A DNA stretch of 64,000 nt from Haliotis asinina (GCF_037392515.1 NC_090295.1:21468001-21532000), one strand, 5' to 3'; positions 1-12,200 are shown, counted from the stretch's first letter. Made by a program: numbers and translations. Notes: generated by a model from the letters alone, not told the origin.

Positions 1-264
1 AGTAGACGTCGTTGACCCGTATTTTTCTCAAAGAAGCTAACGCGCAGTGTATTTACAGTGTTCGCGATAGTTTTTATGTAACAGCGCGTGCAAAAATATA
101 GTTATAAATATGTATATCAGAATCGATGAGTCTCAGAACACGCACGCCAAATATTTTTGCGTTCTTTTGTCATTTGTTGCCGTGAAAAATGCAAGCTTCT
201 GCGTTTTCGCGAACACTGAGTTAATGTATAATGTTTAAGTTGGAAAGCACCATTTCGTTCATTC

Positions 265-442
265 ACTAACGGGATCAGGTGGTCAGACTCGCTGACTAGG
301 CTGCCACATGCCATCGGTTCCCAACTGCGTAGATCATGCTGTTGTCACAGAATTATCTGGTTCAGAGTCGATTATTTATCGACCACCGTCATTCAGCTGG
401 AATACTGCTGTGTGCGGTGTAAAACTTAACTCACTCACTTAC
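265..442 (+). mobile_element. SINE family B
   Basis: ACGGGATCAGGTGGTCAGAC... through GATTATTTATCGACCACCGT to AAAACTTAACTCACTCACT. 5' head missing. Confidence 0.85.
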
Positions 443-610
443 TATCAGTTTATCTGTGGGATGGGTTAATTACTGTCAGTGATGGAATGATTAAATCAAA
501 ACAAGAATGCAGAGTAGATAGACTAGAACAGGGCACAAAAACAAACGAGTAGTCAAGCTTTTACGCTGTTTCGCCGGTGTCAAGGTCATCTCAGTTCTTC
601 AAAGTTAACA

Positions 611-776
611 GTAAGTGAGTGAGTTTAGTTTTACGCCGCCTTTAGCAATATTCCAGCAATACCACGGCGGGGGACTCCAGAAAGTGGTTTCACACATTGA
701 ACCCATGTGGGGAATCGAACCCTGACCTTCACTGTGACGAACGAAAGCTGTAACCACTTGAGTACCCCACCGCCAC
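611..776 (-). mobile_element. SINE family A (tRNA-headed)
   Basis: On the minus strand: GGTGGGGTACTCAAGTGGTT (A-box region), GGTTCGATTCCCCACATGGG (B box), shared tail and (ACTCACTT)n. Near full length. Confidence 0.85.
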
Positions 777-2441
777 CTTAAACGTTAACAAATTCGAAAA
801 GGATGCAAGAGTATTGCGCTAACAAACCAATGTACATTTCAACCGTTACTACGAGTATGTTTTGGTTCATGTTTCAATTTCTGTTAGAACCGCCTCATGG
901 TCGTCATGGATTGCGGCCATTTAAATGAATAGTTTTACTTCTTGTGTTAAAATAACCTCGTTTCTCATTCCCACCAGCCCGAAAATTCGACCCGACTCCA
1001 TCAGATTTTTTGTTATTCGTTGCATTAGAGAACACGCTGTTTTTACTTTCCAATGTGCAGGATTTGTCACACTTCTAGGTTTTGAGAAACGGAGAAAACA
1101 AAAGTTAATTTCTACAGAAATCAAAGGGTTTTGGACATAAAATAAAATGTAAAAATACAAACTGCAAGCCCTACCCATATTTTTTTTAGTGATTAAGTGA
1201 TTTAGTGATTAAAAACTTTTTTTATGTGGCCTTGGAGAATATGCTTGCGTCTTGGTTTGAGGAGTGGTATCTATGAGTAACGCACGTTGTATCCCAATGG
1301 AAGAAATTAACGTAAACTGGCTCACACACTGTCATCATTCGTGACCAACTCCTGGTATTCCGGGACCAACTTGAAGGTTGCGGAAAGGGACGAGTGATGA
1401 CGAATGCATACGTATCAAACCACTTGACCAGGGTGATGAAGGTCATAAGACAAGACTGATAAACGCCCACTTCCAATGTTTTAGAGAAACCAAATGTTTT
1501 GATTTTATGGGAATGTTTCAGGTCAGGGTGAAGAGAGAATAATTAGCGTGTATTGTGAATAAGAGGTAAATATGATGAAACGGATTTTCCGAATTTCCTG
1601 TGAAAGGCGCCACCTTCGTAACTGGAGACCATTGTGCCATTGTACCATTGGACAAAGCGATCCTAAAGTATCGGCAAGGTGATCTAAAATCCCAGAAAGT
1701 TACAAAGACTCCGACAGTTCCCGGTGTTAAGCAACGTTAGCTCTCGAGTGAGTGAGTTAAAATTTTTCTTCGCTTCTGCATTAGTTCAGCCATATTGTCC
1801 GAATATGTGCAGGTTCGGTCTCGTCGCTCTATGACTCCCTCACTCAAGAGCTGCCGGTGCTCTATACCGAGGACTGCCGTTGACGTTGACATTGCTTTGT
1901 GCCATGATACCTTTCACCCGAGACTCATTTCGAGTTTCCCCAAGGAAGGGGCAAGTCTTCATAGGCTCTCTGATTGGGGATAATTTGTATACTGGTTTAT
2001 TCGACCCGGTCTCCTTTCGGCGTGGAATTGGCGTCCTTGTCTAATTGGCGTCCTTGTCTAATTGGCGTCTACTGGAGAAAATACATTACCCTAATGGAAG
2101 TTTGCTTATGTTTTGTTTGTGGCTTTGTGACATTTTGTTTGAACTGAGATATGCAGGAACGAAGTAGAGGCACCTGTTGGCATCGACTCCATATTTGTAC
2201 AATAGGTCTATCCCTTAAGTACCTCATGTTGAGGTGTCTTTTTCCTATTTTTGATGACTTGTTTGTTTCCTAATTCTGTCGCTTGAGGATTTACGTAAAA
2301 TAGACCTTATTGGAATAATACACGAGCGTATTGACAGCTCTACATGACATCACGTTTTTTATCTTTTGTGCGAGAAATAATACCCATTCCGGTAGTTACT
2401 GTGGATAATTTGTCTGCTCTTTAAGAAAAATACTCATTTGG
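776..2441. other. no gene seen
   Basis: Unique-looking, with only short ORFs. A triple GGCGTCCTTGTCTAATT direct repeat near 2027-2066 is the only visible structure. Confidence 0.6.
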
Positions 2442-2566
2442 AAGAGTGTGATGGGTTTTACGTCACTTTTAGCATTTTCAAGACGAGAGACATCAGAAAT
2501 GGGCCTCACACATTGTGTCCATGTGGTGAATCGAACCTGGGTCTTCGGCATGACAAACAAACATCA
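2442..2566 (-). mobile_element. SINE family A, degenerate
   Basis: Recognisable AGGTTCGATTCACCACATGG B-box region; head decayed. Abuts a family B SINE in opposite orientation. Confidence 0.65.
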
Positions 2567-2577
2567 CCACAGCTCCC

Positions 2578-2762
2578 ACAAGACGGGATCGAGTCATCAG
2601 GCTCGTTGACTTGGTTGACACACGTCATTGGTTCCCATTTGTTTGGATCGATGCTCATGCCGTTGACCACTGGTTTGTCTGGTTCAGAATCAATTATTTA
2701 CCGACCGACGCCATACAGCTGGAATATTTGCTGAGTGCTGCGTAAAACTAAACTCACTGACT
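2578..2762 (+). mobile_element. SINE family B
   Basis: GACGGGATCGAGTCATCAGG to AAAACTAAACTCACTGA; includes CTGGTTTGTCTGGTTCAGA. Confidence 0.85.
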
Positions 2763-3127
2763 GTCGATCCTAATGTTGGGAACAGAGGTGGGTTCCTCAG
2801 GCAGAACTAATGTTTTGATTATGTTCATAGGCCTGTATGCGTCATACCCCTACCAAGTATTTCGTAAAAGACACTGTTTCACTTCGGTCATTCCTCTCAT
2901 TTCAAACAGCATCGCTGTTCATAGCGTCGTGTACATATACATGAACTCAAACATATCCCTATCCTGTGAAAATTTTCCGGTCTTCGGACTGCCGAGTTGA
3001 AACGGATTGTTTAATGTGTGCTAAATCAGTTATGTCCTCCAGTTGTTGACTGTCTCATTGGATAATAGTATTTCAAAGCAGGAATATAACCTCTCAGCGT
3101 CATCACGTACATGAGGAATTACAGTAG

Positions 3128-3205
3128 AAGTGAGTTAGTATTGTTTTACGCCGCTTATAACAATATTCCAGCAATCTCGAGGAGGGGAACTCAAGAAATC
3201 CACAT
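3128..3205 (-). mobile_element. SINE family A tail fragment
   Basis: Tail and middle only; faces a plus-strand tail at 3338-3433. Confidence 0.7.
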
Positions 3206-3337
3206 TAAGAACATGTCACTTGTGAAGTAGCAGTCTAAAGTACATGTAGTTGCAATTCCTGTTAGAATTTCTTGCTCAGTCATATCAGTCGGTACGGTAA
3301 TACAACAGTCGAACACTGTTATGGCGAAAATATATTT

Positions 3338-3433
3338 CGTGGGTACAATGTGTGAAGCCCATTTTCTGGTGTCCCTCGCCGTGATATTGCTGGAATAAAG
3401 CGGCGTAAAACTAAACTCACTCACTCACTCACT
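3338..3433 (+). mobile_element. SINE family A tail fragment
   Basis: GGTACAATGTGTGAAGCCCA to CTCACTCACTCACT. 5'-truncated. Confidence 0.75.
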
Positions 3434-3478
3434 AAATATTTCGAGTTGTCCGAGGTTCAACAAACCCGAAGTGAAGGA

Positions 3479-3640
3479 GTGGGTGAGTGAGTGAGTATGG
3501 CTTCACGACGCTTTAACTAATATTCCAGCAATATCACGGCGGGTAACACCAAAATGGGCTTCACACATTGTACCCATGCGGGGAATCGAACCCGTACGTG
3601 AAGAGCAAAGGCTTTGACCACAAGGCTACCCCAATGCCTC
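3479..3640 (-). mobile_element. SINE family A
   Basis: Near full length; B box GGTTCGATTCCCCGCATGGG on the minus strand. Confidence 0.85.
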
Positions 3641-5239
3641 GGGACGACCGTATGTTTAAAAGAATTATTCAGGAAACAATTTCACTTCGAGACAACGGGA
3701 TGTCAAAATTCGACCCAACAGTGTTTGACTGTATTCTGGCTCAAAAATATACATACCCATTCAGACAAATGCTCTACATGGGAGCATGGCTTGAAACGTC
3801 ATGTGCTTCTTATCAGACGACCTTATGTGCACGTGCAAAAGGTGCAGAATTATTTTGGGTCCTGGTGTGCCTCGATATTAAGCCATGTTCGGGACGCATG
3901 CAGCTGTTGCGGTCTTAATTACTTTTAACAGTATTTTGTTTGTATAAACACTTCAAGGACTTTGTCAGCATTTTAAGGGGAGGGGAGCAAAAATGTACTT
4001 TATAGTCAATTTTACAAGATTCTTCTTTCAGATTTTAAATTCCTTTAAAAATACACGAATTCGTGTTTTCGCCTGAACATAACAAATTACTTTGTAAAGG
4101 GCACAAACCCACCCTAACCAATCCCGACCCATACTCACGTATAACATACAGTCACTTTAAACAGAATCTTTTTTGCAAGAACACCATGACTACACGTCGG
4201 TGTGAGAATATAGTGTTATTGTTACTTGTAACTCGGACATTTGACATTTGAGAAGTTGCAACCGATTCTTTAACCTTTCATTGGTCAACTAGACAAAATT
4301 AGGCCGACCCCACTATCGCAATACTGTTTCCTGATTGGCTGGTTATAGAACGAGCGGGATTTGCGTTGAATTGTTGCTCTGATTGATGTTACCGATTTCG
4401 TCCCGTGGTCTACATTTTCAATGTTTCCTTAAATATGCAGTGAAATTATTGTTATTGTTGATTTGTTTGTTAATCTGAATTTATTTCAATATCTTTTTGC
4501 GTTTGTGGGGGTACCAAAGTAAAGTCTGTGTGCACTCGTTAGCATCCGGATTTACACAATTTGCACACCGGTCAGTTTGCACACCGGTCAAATGTACTTC
4601 GAATCCATAACATATACATTAATTTGTGACGAACCAATTCATGATCAGATACAAATAGTAAAACTGCACATTGTGCGAATTTGTAAAACAGGAGCAAATC
4701 GAAGTGAATGCTTATCCCAGAAGACGAAACTCGATCTTTTTAACTAGAAAATTATCATATCGGTAGCTCAGACAATGAAAATACATATCTGTACCTCAGA
4801 GCTAACGAAAGTGTAGACACGTCATCGCCAACAAACACATTTCAGGATGAGGAAGTAAGTTAGGAATTCGCCAACAAGCCCATTTATGACCTTTCTGTAA
4901 ATTAGGAATTAGCATACTGATGAGTTAGTTCTCACAAGAAACGTGATTTTTTTTACTGATAGTATAAAATCTAGATACATAGCTGTGTCACTGTCCGGTA
5001 TCTGTCAGAGGTTGCGGCAAATATGTTCCGAGATATGTAAAGATTCAGTAACATAGTACATGCCATGTTGACATTGCAGACAATTCACAACTTGCTTTAT
5101 TATTATCATTGAATAAAGTCTCACACCCCTGTTTGTCTGTTATTATTTATTTATTCTTGGATATTGATGTTTTAAAATTAGATGTAGGTTGTTTGTTTAT
5201 TGGTTTACACAGTATTCACACTGTGTAATGAAAGCGTGT
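3641..5239. other. no gene seen
   Basis: AT-rich, only short ORFs. TTGCACACCGGTCA is directly repeated at about 4560 and 4576. Confidence 0.6.
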
Positions 5240-5322
5240 AGATAGTCGTTGGTTGGTGTTAAACGCCATACTCGGCAACATTCCAGGTACATGGTTGCGG
5301 TCTGTAGGTAATCGAGTCTGCA
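5240..5322 (-). mobile_element. SINE family B tail fragment
   Basis: GTTGGTGTTAAACGCCATAC...GGTTGCGGTCTGTAGGTAAT, degenerate tail. Confidence 0.6.
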
Positions 5323-5826
5323 GCAAACATGCTTTATTGCAATTACCGTCTAAGCGACGACAACCTCCTGATTGTCGAAACACGATCGCAGAAAATCATT
5401 TCATTTCAACACGAAATTTGACATCCTCATTTTAAGACGAGCCTTTACTTAGGTGTCAGTTCTGAGATGCAGTTACTTTAGGCCTTCAGTCACAGCGCAG
5501 GATTTACTGTTTCAGTGATTCTTCAATTATCGTCGAAAAATGAAACTGTACATTTTATATTGAGTTGCGTTAAAACTGCCCTTTGCGCTGAATGTTTACT
5601 TTGAAGAAACTGCCGTTTTCCATTGAATTGGTAATGGAAACGGTAGTGGATCCCTTTAACATGCAGTTTGAGTTCAAATGAAGACTTGTTTGGAGACTGA
5701 CGTTAAAGGTTCCTAAAAATAACAACAGCTGTGCAGGTCAACCGTTTGTGAAAAGCCTCGACAGATCCAGTGCGTGCCTCGGCGTCAATTTGTGCGTGAG
5801 AACGTGTTACTTGTTTCGTCTCGGTC

Positions 5827-5967
5827 AGTGAGTGAGTGAGTGAGTGAGTGAGTGAGTGAGTACGGATTTACGCCGCTTTGAGCAATATTCAAGGAATATC
5901 ACGGTAGGACACCGAAAAAGGACTTCCGGTTGGGCATGACGAGCGAACGCTCTGACCCACCATCCCT
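5827..5967 (-). mobile_element. SINE family A, internally deleted
   Basis: Long (GTGA)n tail, shared tail sequence, then head GACGAGCGAACGCTCTGACC; B-box region lost. Confidence 0.75.
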
Positions 5968-6454
5968 CAGTGAGAGTCAGTGTCAATGAGACTCGTTTTG
6001 GAGTGTTTAAATACACAACCAGACATTTAATATAGATTTTACTGTTAATCTTTTCATGCATGCAATATACAAGACGGAGCCATTTGTGGGACAATGTTTT
6101 AATTGATGAGAATTGTTACGACAACTGATTACGGAGGATGTTTTGCGATATGACACTTCAGCTTTAGCTTGGGTACAACACACATACTTATCACTTTGGT
6201 GGGTAAATATCCCAGGTAGTCACTATGATGCATAAGATTTATATCAGCTGGCCACTATATAATACTTTCACCAAACAGTAAACCTGTTAGATCTGTATCA
6301 CTTAGGGATGTCCTACCATATCACAGTGACATGCTTAACGCAAATGCTGTTAAAAGAGGTGTTGTCGTAAAACTCACTCACTCATACTCATACGATGTTG
6401 TTGTGGGTGTACGATATTGACAGATATCCCAGATAGACTCTACACATTGTTGAC

Positions 6455-6642
6455 CCGTGAAGATCCGGGTTAGAATTGGCCTTTACCAACCCATGTTTGT
6501 AGTAAAGTCGACTCACTCGGGCTCGCTGACGTGGTTCACTCATGTCACGTAATCCATTTGAGTAGATCCATGGCCGTGCTGTTGGCCACTGGATTATCTG
6601 GTGCAGACCTGATTATTTACAGACCACAGCCATATAGCGCCC
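6455..6642 (+). mobile_element. SINE family B, 3'-truncated
   Basis: GTGAAGATCCGGGTTAGAAT head, then CTGGATTATCTGGTGCAGAC and CAGACCACAGCCATATAG. Confidence 0.78.
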
Positions 6643-6984
6643 AACAACCAATCAACCAGCCAACCAACCAATTGCAACTACAGATTGTCTCAACCAAAAC
6701 GGTCCGAGATCTGCATCACTTCCAGACTGGCTATCCGACACTGAGTGTTAGCGCAGGCGCTGCAGAACCCGGGAACCAGGCTGCACCACTTCGGGGGTAT
6801 TCTCCAACATTAATTATAAACTGTCACGCTGTGATAAAATATACAATACTGTATAAAGGGACATTTTACCAAACTCACTCACTCACTCACGCATTCACCC
6901 ACTCTGTCCATTGTTGACATTTTCCAGAATACACGATGTTCATACACACACTGTGGTAGCTATAGCATGTTGATATAACACATA

Positions 6985-7372
6985 GTCACTATTCGATGTT
7001 GATATACACTACAGAGTGTCATTATTTGATGTTTGTATATACAAACGGTCGCTATACGATATATGGGGTTGATACCATTCGATGTTGATATACACTACAG
7101 AGTGTCATTATTTGATGTTTATATATACAAACGGTCGCTATACGATATATGGGGTTGATACCATTCGATGTTGATATACACTACAGAGTGTCATTATTTG
7201 ATGTTTGTATATACAAACGGTCGCTATACGATATATGGGGTTGATACCATTCGATGTTGATATACACTATATAGAGTCACTATTCGATATTGATATACAC
7301 TATATAGAGTCACTATTCGATATTGATATACACTATATAGAGTCACTATTAGATGTTGGTAAATACTACAGA
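6985..7372. repeat. tandem array 3' of the LPMO gene
   Basis: Three copies of an about 85-base unit (GATGTTGATATACACTACAG...TATACGATATATGGGGTTGA) followed by about four copies of a 33-base unit (GATATTGATATACACTATAT). The smaller unit is part of the larger. Begins 60 bases past the LPMO stop codon. Confidence 0.9.
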
Positions 7373-7430
7373 TTGTCACTGCACGAGGTTGATGTATTCC
7401 AGATTGTCCCAGTGTTGTTACAGAAAGCCA

Positions 7431-7522
7431 CTATTGGATGGCAATGTCGGCGCAGTTGTAATACTGTTCCTGTCTGCCCCGACCCAGGCCACACCCAGCG
7501 GCATCGCACCCCCAAAAGTTAC
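7431..7522 (-). CDS. AA15 LPMO exon 3 (terminal)
   Basis: Two bases complete a Gly codon, then 29 codons and TAG. It reads NFWGCDAAGCG...QEQYYNCADIAIQ, the usual AA15 C-terminal motif. The acceptor is TGACCAG. It is only 30 codons long, so a length-based gene caller would miss it. Confidence 0.93.
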
Positions 7523-9071
7523 CTGGTCAGGAAAAAGAAGTTACGTGAAATTTGATGCTAAAAACAAAGAAAGTCTGCACAATATCAAAATACCTTTGAC
7601 TTGTAATCGCAACCGAAAGTGCGACCTTGAAGATGATGCACAGTGAAATAATTATTGCATATCGAAGAATGTTCTGGTTGTACTGTTCTGTCAGGAGACG
7701 GAAAGAGACTTCAAGGACGAGAAGACATTTAAAAAGAAACGTGTTGCCATCAATTTCTTTGAAGTAGACTATAAGCATGCAAATTTTGGACAAATTTAAA
7801 TAATTTAATTACTTAATAACACACAAATCTGCAAGGAGGCAAATAATCTTTTACCTGTATTATACTTCCACTGCAGTATGCACTGTTGACATCTGACCCC
7901 AACCGGAAGTGACACCTGGACGACCTTCACACCGGTACCCGTGGTAAGGTCATATCTTGTTCTTCCGTCCGCCATCTTTAGTATATGTTGGTCGAAGCAT
8001 TCATGGCTGGCTGCCCTGGTGACGTCATTGTTTTCACACAACCGGAACTCGAAGTAGCCTTTGTGGTTGGCTGTCAGGTTAATCTTTACTGTGACGCTAC
8101 TTCCGGCGGTGTAATGGCGTCCGATTATTCCCTTGGCGAACTTGCCACCGGCCTCGTTATCGCGTGGAAGACTGTCCCATCGATCCCCACAAACCCCGCA
8201 TCTGCCGTTGTTCACGCTCCACAGTACCTGGAACACATGGCAAAGGTCAGATACTTTTACAGGTGTATTTTATTAATAAAAACAGGGCGTGGGGGATGGG
8301 GTGGAGAGGGGTGTTGTGTGTGTGAGAGAGAGAGGGTGGGGGTGGGGTGGGGGTGGGGATGTGTGTCAACGTTATATCACGGCTGTTAAACCTTATAAAC
8401 AGGATCAGAGGGAATATGGGATTCGAGCCCCCAACTACAGGTTCCTGATGTTTCAAAGGGACGCAAATGTTGATATCTACGACGTCACTGCCTATAGTGC
8501 GAAACGTATCGAGTGTTTAGCGCCAAGAAATTACGGAAAATTATGATCCAGGCAAGTCGCAATAAGTACTCGGTGATCAGTTCTGATAAAAACAATCCAT
8601 TTGTAGAAAGTTATGTGTCATGCCAATTTCCATACCTTCATGGCACAAAATCAGCCAGTGGTAATCTGGAAATGGAAACAGGTGAAAGATTAATTCTTCC
8701 TGTCGGAATCTCATATTTGTCCAGTGTAGAACGGATCAACCGTGACCAGTGACTGTACACCCAAAGTTCCAGGATAAAACAGATTTCCGGAACTGACTGG
8801 CTCACCATTTGCATGATGCGACTTGCGGATCGAACCATTGACCTTCTTCTCTACAGGCAGACATATCCACTAGACGACAATCTAAAGAAACACAACTTAC
8901 CCCAAACCCACCGCAAAACAAGCCGTTGTCGTTGTTGTTGACGACGGCTCCGGTGATGTTTTGCCGCCACATACTAGAACGTGCAGGGGGTTCAAACATG
9001 TAACCATGGCAACGGATGACTTCCACCTGACCAGCGATAACCAACAGTATTACTAGAGGTACAACACCCAT
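7431..9071 (-). CDS. AA15 lytic polysaccharide monooxygenase, 3 exons, complete
   Basis: Secreted copper monooxygenase that oxidatively cleaves polysaccharides; family AA15 acts on chitin and cellulose (known of family; substrate here not determined). Exons: 9071-8901 (57 codons), 8227-7855, 7522-7431; both introns are GT-AG and phases join exactly, giving 211 residues plus TAG. Residues 1-21 form a hydrophobic signal peptide; His22 follows it directly (HGYMFEPPARSS), as needed for the histidine brace. The second brace His is His112 (TANHKGYF), i.e. mature position 91, and the C-terminal YYNCADI supplies the axial Tyr region (Tyr202/203). Cysteine-rich motifs (CGVCGD, CQQCILQW, GCGLGRGRQE) match the family. 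No carbohydrate-binding module or C-terminal extension follows. A TATA box lies about 70 bases upstream. It looks intact. The 3' flank is a tandem array (6985-7372). Confidence 0.95.
7855..8227 (-). CDS. AA15 LPMO exon 2
   Basis: 124 codons plus one base. Starts VLWSVNNGRCGVCGD after a TTCCAG acceptor and ends QWKYNTG at an ACAG|GTAAAA donor. Carries the second copper His (ANHKGYF). Confidence 0.94.
8282..8374 (+). repeat. G-rich tract in LPMO intron 1
   Basis: Purine-rich stretch with many G3-G5 runs (GGGGGATGGGGTGGAGAGGGG, then GGGTGGGGGTGGGGTGGGGGTGGGG) flanking a (TG)n(AG)n patch. It is the template side of the LPMO intron and could form a G-quadruplex. It gives spurious ORFs. Confidence 0.8.
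8901..9071 (-). CDS. AA15 LPMO exon 1
   Basis: Encodes the signal peptide, the N-terminal copper His and the CGGFG segment. The donor is GTAAGT, phase 0. The reading frame continues past the donor but loses similarity to the family. Confidence 0.93.
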
Positions 9072-9138
9072 ATCAAGGAGATGTTAGTGATACGACAGAA
9101 ACTTCTCGGTATTACTTGGGTAGATCCTGTCCATTAGG

Positions 9139-9150
9139 CTTATATATACC
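9139..9150 (-). promoter_or_regulatory. TATA box of the AA15 LPMO gene
   Basis: The minus strand reads GGTATATATAAG, 68-79 bases upstream of the ATG at 9071. This predicts a transcription start near 9115 and a 5' UTR of roughly 45 bases. Position and sequence fit a TATA core promoter; the start itself is inferred. Confidence 0.65.
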
Positions 9151-9617
9151 CATGGCACACAATAGACCGGGGTGAGTAAGTATATTTTGGTTTCAAATTT
9201 CAACATATTATGCTTAATATCCGATGACCGCGACAAGTTTCGAGCCTATTTTGGAAGTAAATCCTGTTTGCGGTCAATTACCGGATAAATCGGGTGATTG
9301 CGAAATATGCTGATATCATGAAAGAACTTGACTTAAAGCCCCTCTTGCCTTTTCTTTTGTAAATACACTATATACTGTGTAGAGAATGGACAGTTTACAA
9401 ATGAATTAACAAAATAAAATGGACAAGGTAAAACATCACGAAATAATGTATTTGTTCTGGCAATCACAGCTCATACATAGCCTTTGTTTTCGACAGGATG
9501 AAATATAAAAAAAAAAATCGTAAAGTATTTGCGACGTATATATCCCCCCTCCTCTTGCAGTGAAAGCACACGCACGCACGCACGCACACACGCACGATTA
9601 GACACACCTATATGCTA

Positions 9618-9797
9618 TAGTGAGTGAGTGAGTGACTTTGGTTTTACGCCACTTTTAGCAATATTCCAGAGATATCACGGCGGGGGACACCAGAAAATGG
9701 GCCTCACACATTGTACTCATGTGGGGAATCGAAACGGGTCTTCGGCGCGACGAGCGAACGCTTTACCCACTAGGCTACCCCACCGCCCCGATATGCT
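9618..9797 (-). mobile_element. SINE family A, full length
   Basis: Complete from GGGGCGGTGGGGTAGCCTAG (minus strand) through the B-box region to (ACTCACTC). Near-consensus, 550 bases upstream of the LPMO start. Confidence 0.9.
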
Positions 9798-10136
9798 ATA
9801 GCCTTCTATGAATCAAGACATGCAAATATCACCGATGTTACTTTATCGTTTAATCGAAGAACGTGCATTTAACGTACACTTATGAAAATCCCGTAAGTTG
9901 GGGTTTAATGCGCAGATTACTTATGGTGAGTGAATAGGGGTGGCGGGGTACTCTAGTGGTTCGATCGTCACACCGAACAGTCGTGTTCCCCATGAACTTT
10001 CTACTCGTGCGCAGTCTACATCCTCCAAGCCAACCTGAACTTGTTTTATACTCTGAATACCAAGTACCAGGCAGGGTAACAAAAATCACCATTTCGTATG
10101 AAACGGTCGGAGATCGAGCCATCAACCATCCGCCCT

Positions 10137-10287
10137 TCAGGCGATGGGGTACCTAAGTGGTTAAAACGTTCGCTCGTCATACGTAAGATCCGGGTTCGAT
10201 TCTCCACGTGGTGTCCCATTTCTGGTGTCCCAGCTTTGATATTTCTGGAGTATTGCTAAAAGCGGCATAAAACCAAATTCATTCATT
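10137..10287 (+). mobile_element. SINE family A
   Basis: GCGATGGGGTACCTAAGTGG head, GGGTTCGATTCTCCACGTGG B box, tail ATTCATTCAT. Confidence 0.85.
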
Positions 10288-10879
10288 TTTCGGGAAGAAT
10301 TGTCCGCTAGTCCACACAGGTGGTTCTGAGACATGAGGTGTATTTCATACTTTAGGCCTCCTACATTTTAAGTAAGTTAATACATAACTTTATATCAGGA
10401 ACTATTCGCGAAATTTGTGGAATCCAAATACGTTTCCACATTCATTTGCTCAGGAGTTACCCATCCTCTTTGTGTGTATATTTCACAGGGAACAAATAGC
10501 TAACGCACCGGAAGAAACGTGACGGAGATTTGTCGGCCGCACTGAGTTTGAGTGTATTCTGAGAAAGTCGATCTCACCATCATCGCATGTTATTGTAATA
10601 GCAGCATCCGTGTTTCTAGGTAAGGGACTTGTGGCATAGTATTCGCACAGCAAAACAAATAACAGCAGGTCAATTGTTCTTTGTCGCCATGCAAGCGTAT
10701 CGCCGCGGGACAAAGAATTTATAGTGAAGTGGGATATTTTCAGTGATGCGTTCAAGTCTCTTTCAAATGAAAATCGAGATCCTTGTCTGATCTACCCGGT
10801 ACATACCGAGTATCCCGTGGAGGACTGGTCCGGGACTGACCTACCGCGTGATAAGACTAATCACATAATTACGCTCAAG

Positions 10880-11096
10880 TACCATGAAAGATCCGGGTTG
10901 GAATTGGTCTTCAACCGATGCTTGTTGTAAGAGGCGACTAACAGGATCGGCTGTCTTCGTTGACACGTCACCAGATCCCAGCCACATGGATCGTTGCTCT
11001 GCAGCCACTGGATTATCTGGTCCAGAGTCGATAATTTACAGAGACCATATAGCTGGAATATTGCTGAGCACAACGTTAAAGAACCAACAAACAAAT
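10880..11096 (+). mobile_element. SINE family B, near full length
   Basis: GAAAGATCCGGGTTGGAATT head to GAATATTGCTGAGCACAACG; tail lost. Confidence 0.83.
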
Positions 11097-11449
11097 ATAA
11101 GGTCCAAAAGTAGCATGTCTAAAATGTGGCCTCATCTTTGAACTGGTACGCATTACAGTCTAGTTCCCTGGGCCTGGTGCGTCTGCGCTACCGCTCAGTG
11201 TCGGAGGTCGAAACACTCGAAACGCCCTTAGTATTAAAACACTCCACCGGAAAAAATAAAATATGCAATGGTTTGGAAATATCTACCGGCACTCACTACG
11301 CTGTGTAAATATTATCATACGTATCCTATTGACATATGATTCAGGACACTCCTCTTCGTTTCGAAGAAGGAAAGAATTTTTGTTATGTTATTACCATAGA
11401 AGCAATTACATTCCTTTCTTGCTTAACTACTCAGATCCTTGTGCTATGC

Positions 11450-11612
11450 GAGTGAGTGCCTGAGTGAGTTTAGTTTTACGCTGCACTCAGTGAAACATCA
11501 CGGTGGGGACACCTGAAATGGGCTTCACACATTGTACCTATGTGGGGAATCGAACCCGGGTCTTTGGCGTGAGGAGCGAACACTTTAACCACTAGGCTAC
11601 GTCACCGCCCCA
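11450..11612 (-). mobile_element. SINE family A
   Basis: B box GGTTCGATTCCCCACATAGG on the minus strand; the tail is shortened and reads ACGCTGCACTCAGTG on the plus strand, like family B tails. Confidence 0.83.
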
Positions 11613-12200
11613 TGTTTCATGGTAGTTCATTTTCAACGTGGAAAATATTTTATATTTGCATCTGAGAAACCTTTGAAACAATTTCGATTTGGACAAAGAG
11701 AAAGAAAACCAACAAAAGTATGTTGTTTTGAAGGACAAGCGTACTTATTTGCTCGCAGAGTTTGGCATTAGACAAAGAAACAACCACCCCAAATGTATTT
11801 ATCTCAATATGAAGATATAAAAGTAGAGGATGGATTACATACGTTGTTGCCTTTGGACGCTATTCAACAACAAAGGATATAATTGATATCACGAAGATAA
11901 TTTTTCTGGTATTGAGCCTTTAATTGTTTTAATAAAAAGTAGCAGTACGACATATTCAGCACACGTCGAACACGTCTCTTCAAGTTAAGGGCAAAGGCAG
12001 GACAAGGGGTCAGCACACTGTGTCAGAGCATGGAGCCGTGATAAAATACGTCACAATGAAACCCACATGAGTAGGGACTAGTACTAATGCGTGCAGAGAC
12101 ACATACACACACACACGCGCGCATGAGCGAACCCACACCTCAACTTCTCAATTACTCCATGTTCGGCAAACTTGAAATCAACGTCAACGTCTTCGGTTCG

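Noticed and set aside
9618-9797. tRNA gene suggested by GGTTCGATTCC B boxes in many places
   Set aside because: No cloverleaf or acceptor stem; all belong to SINE heads with the shared 3' tail.
10483-10755. 90-codon minus-strand ORF with a hydrophobic stretch then Cys/Asp-rich sequence, perhaps a secreted protein exon
   Set aside because: No family recognised, no clear donor-acceptor pair, and no neighbouring exon; kept only as a weak possibility.
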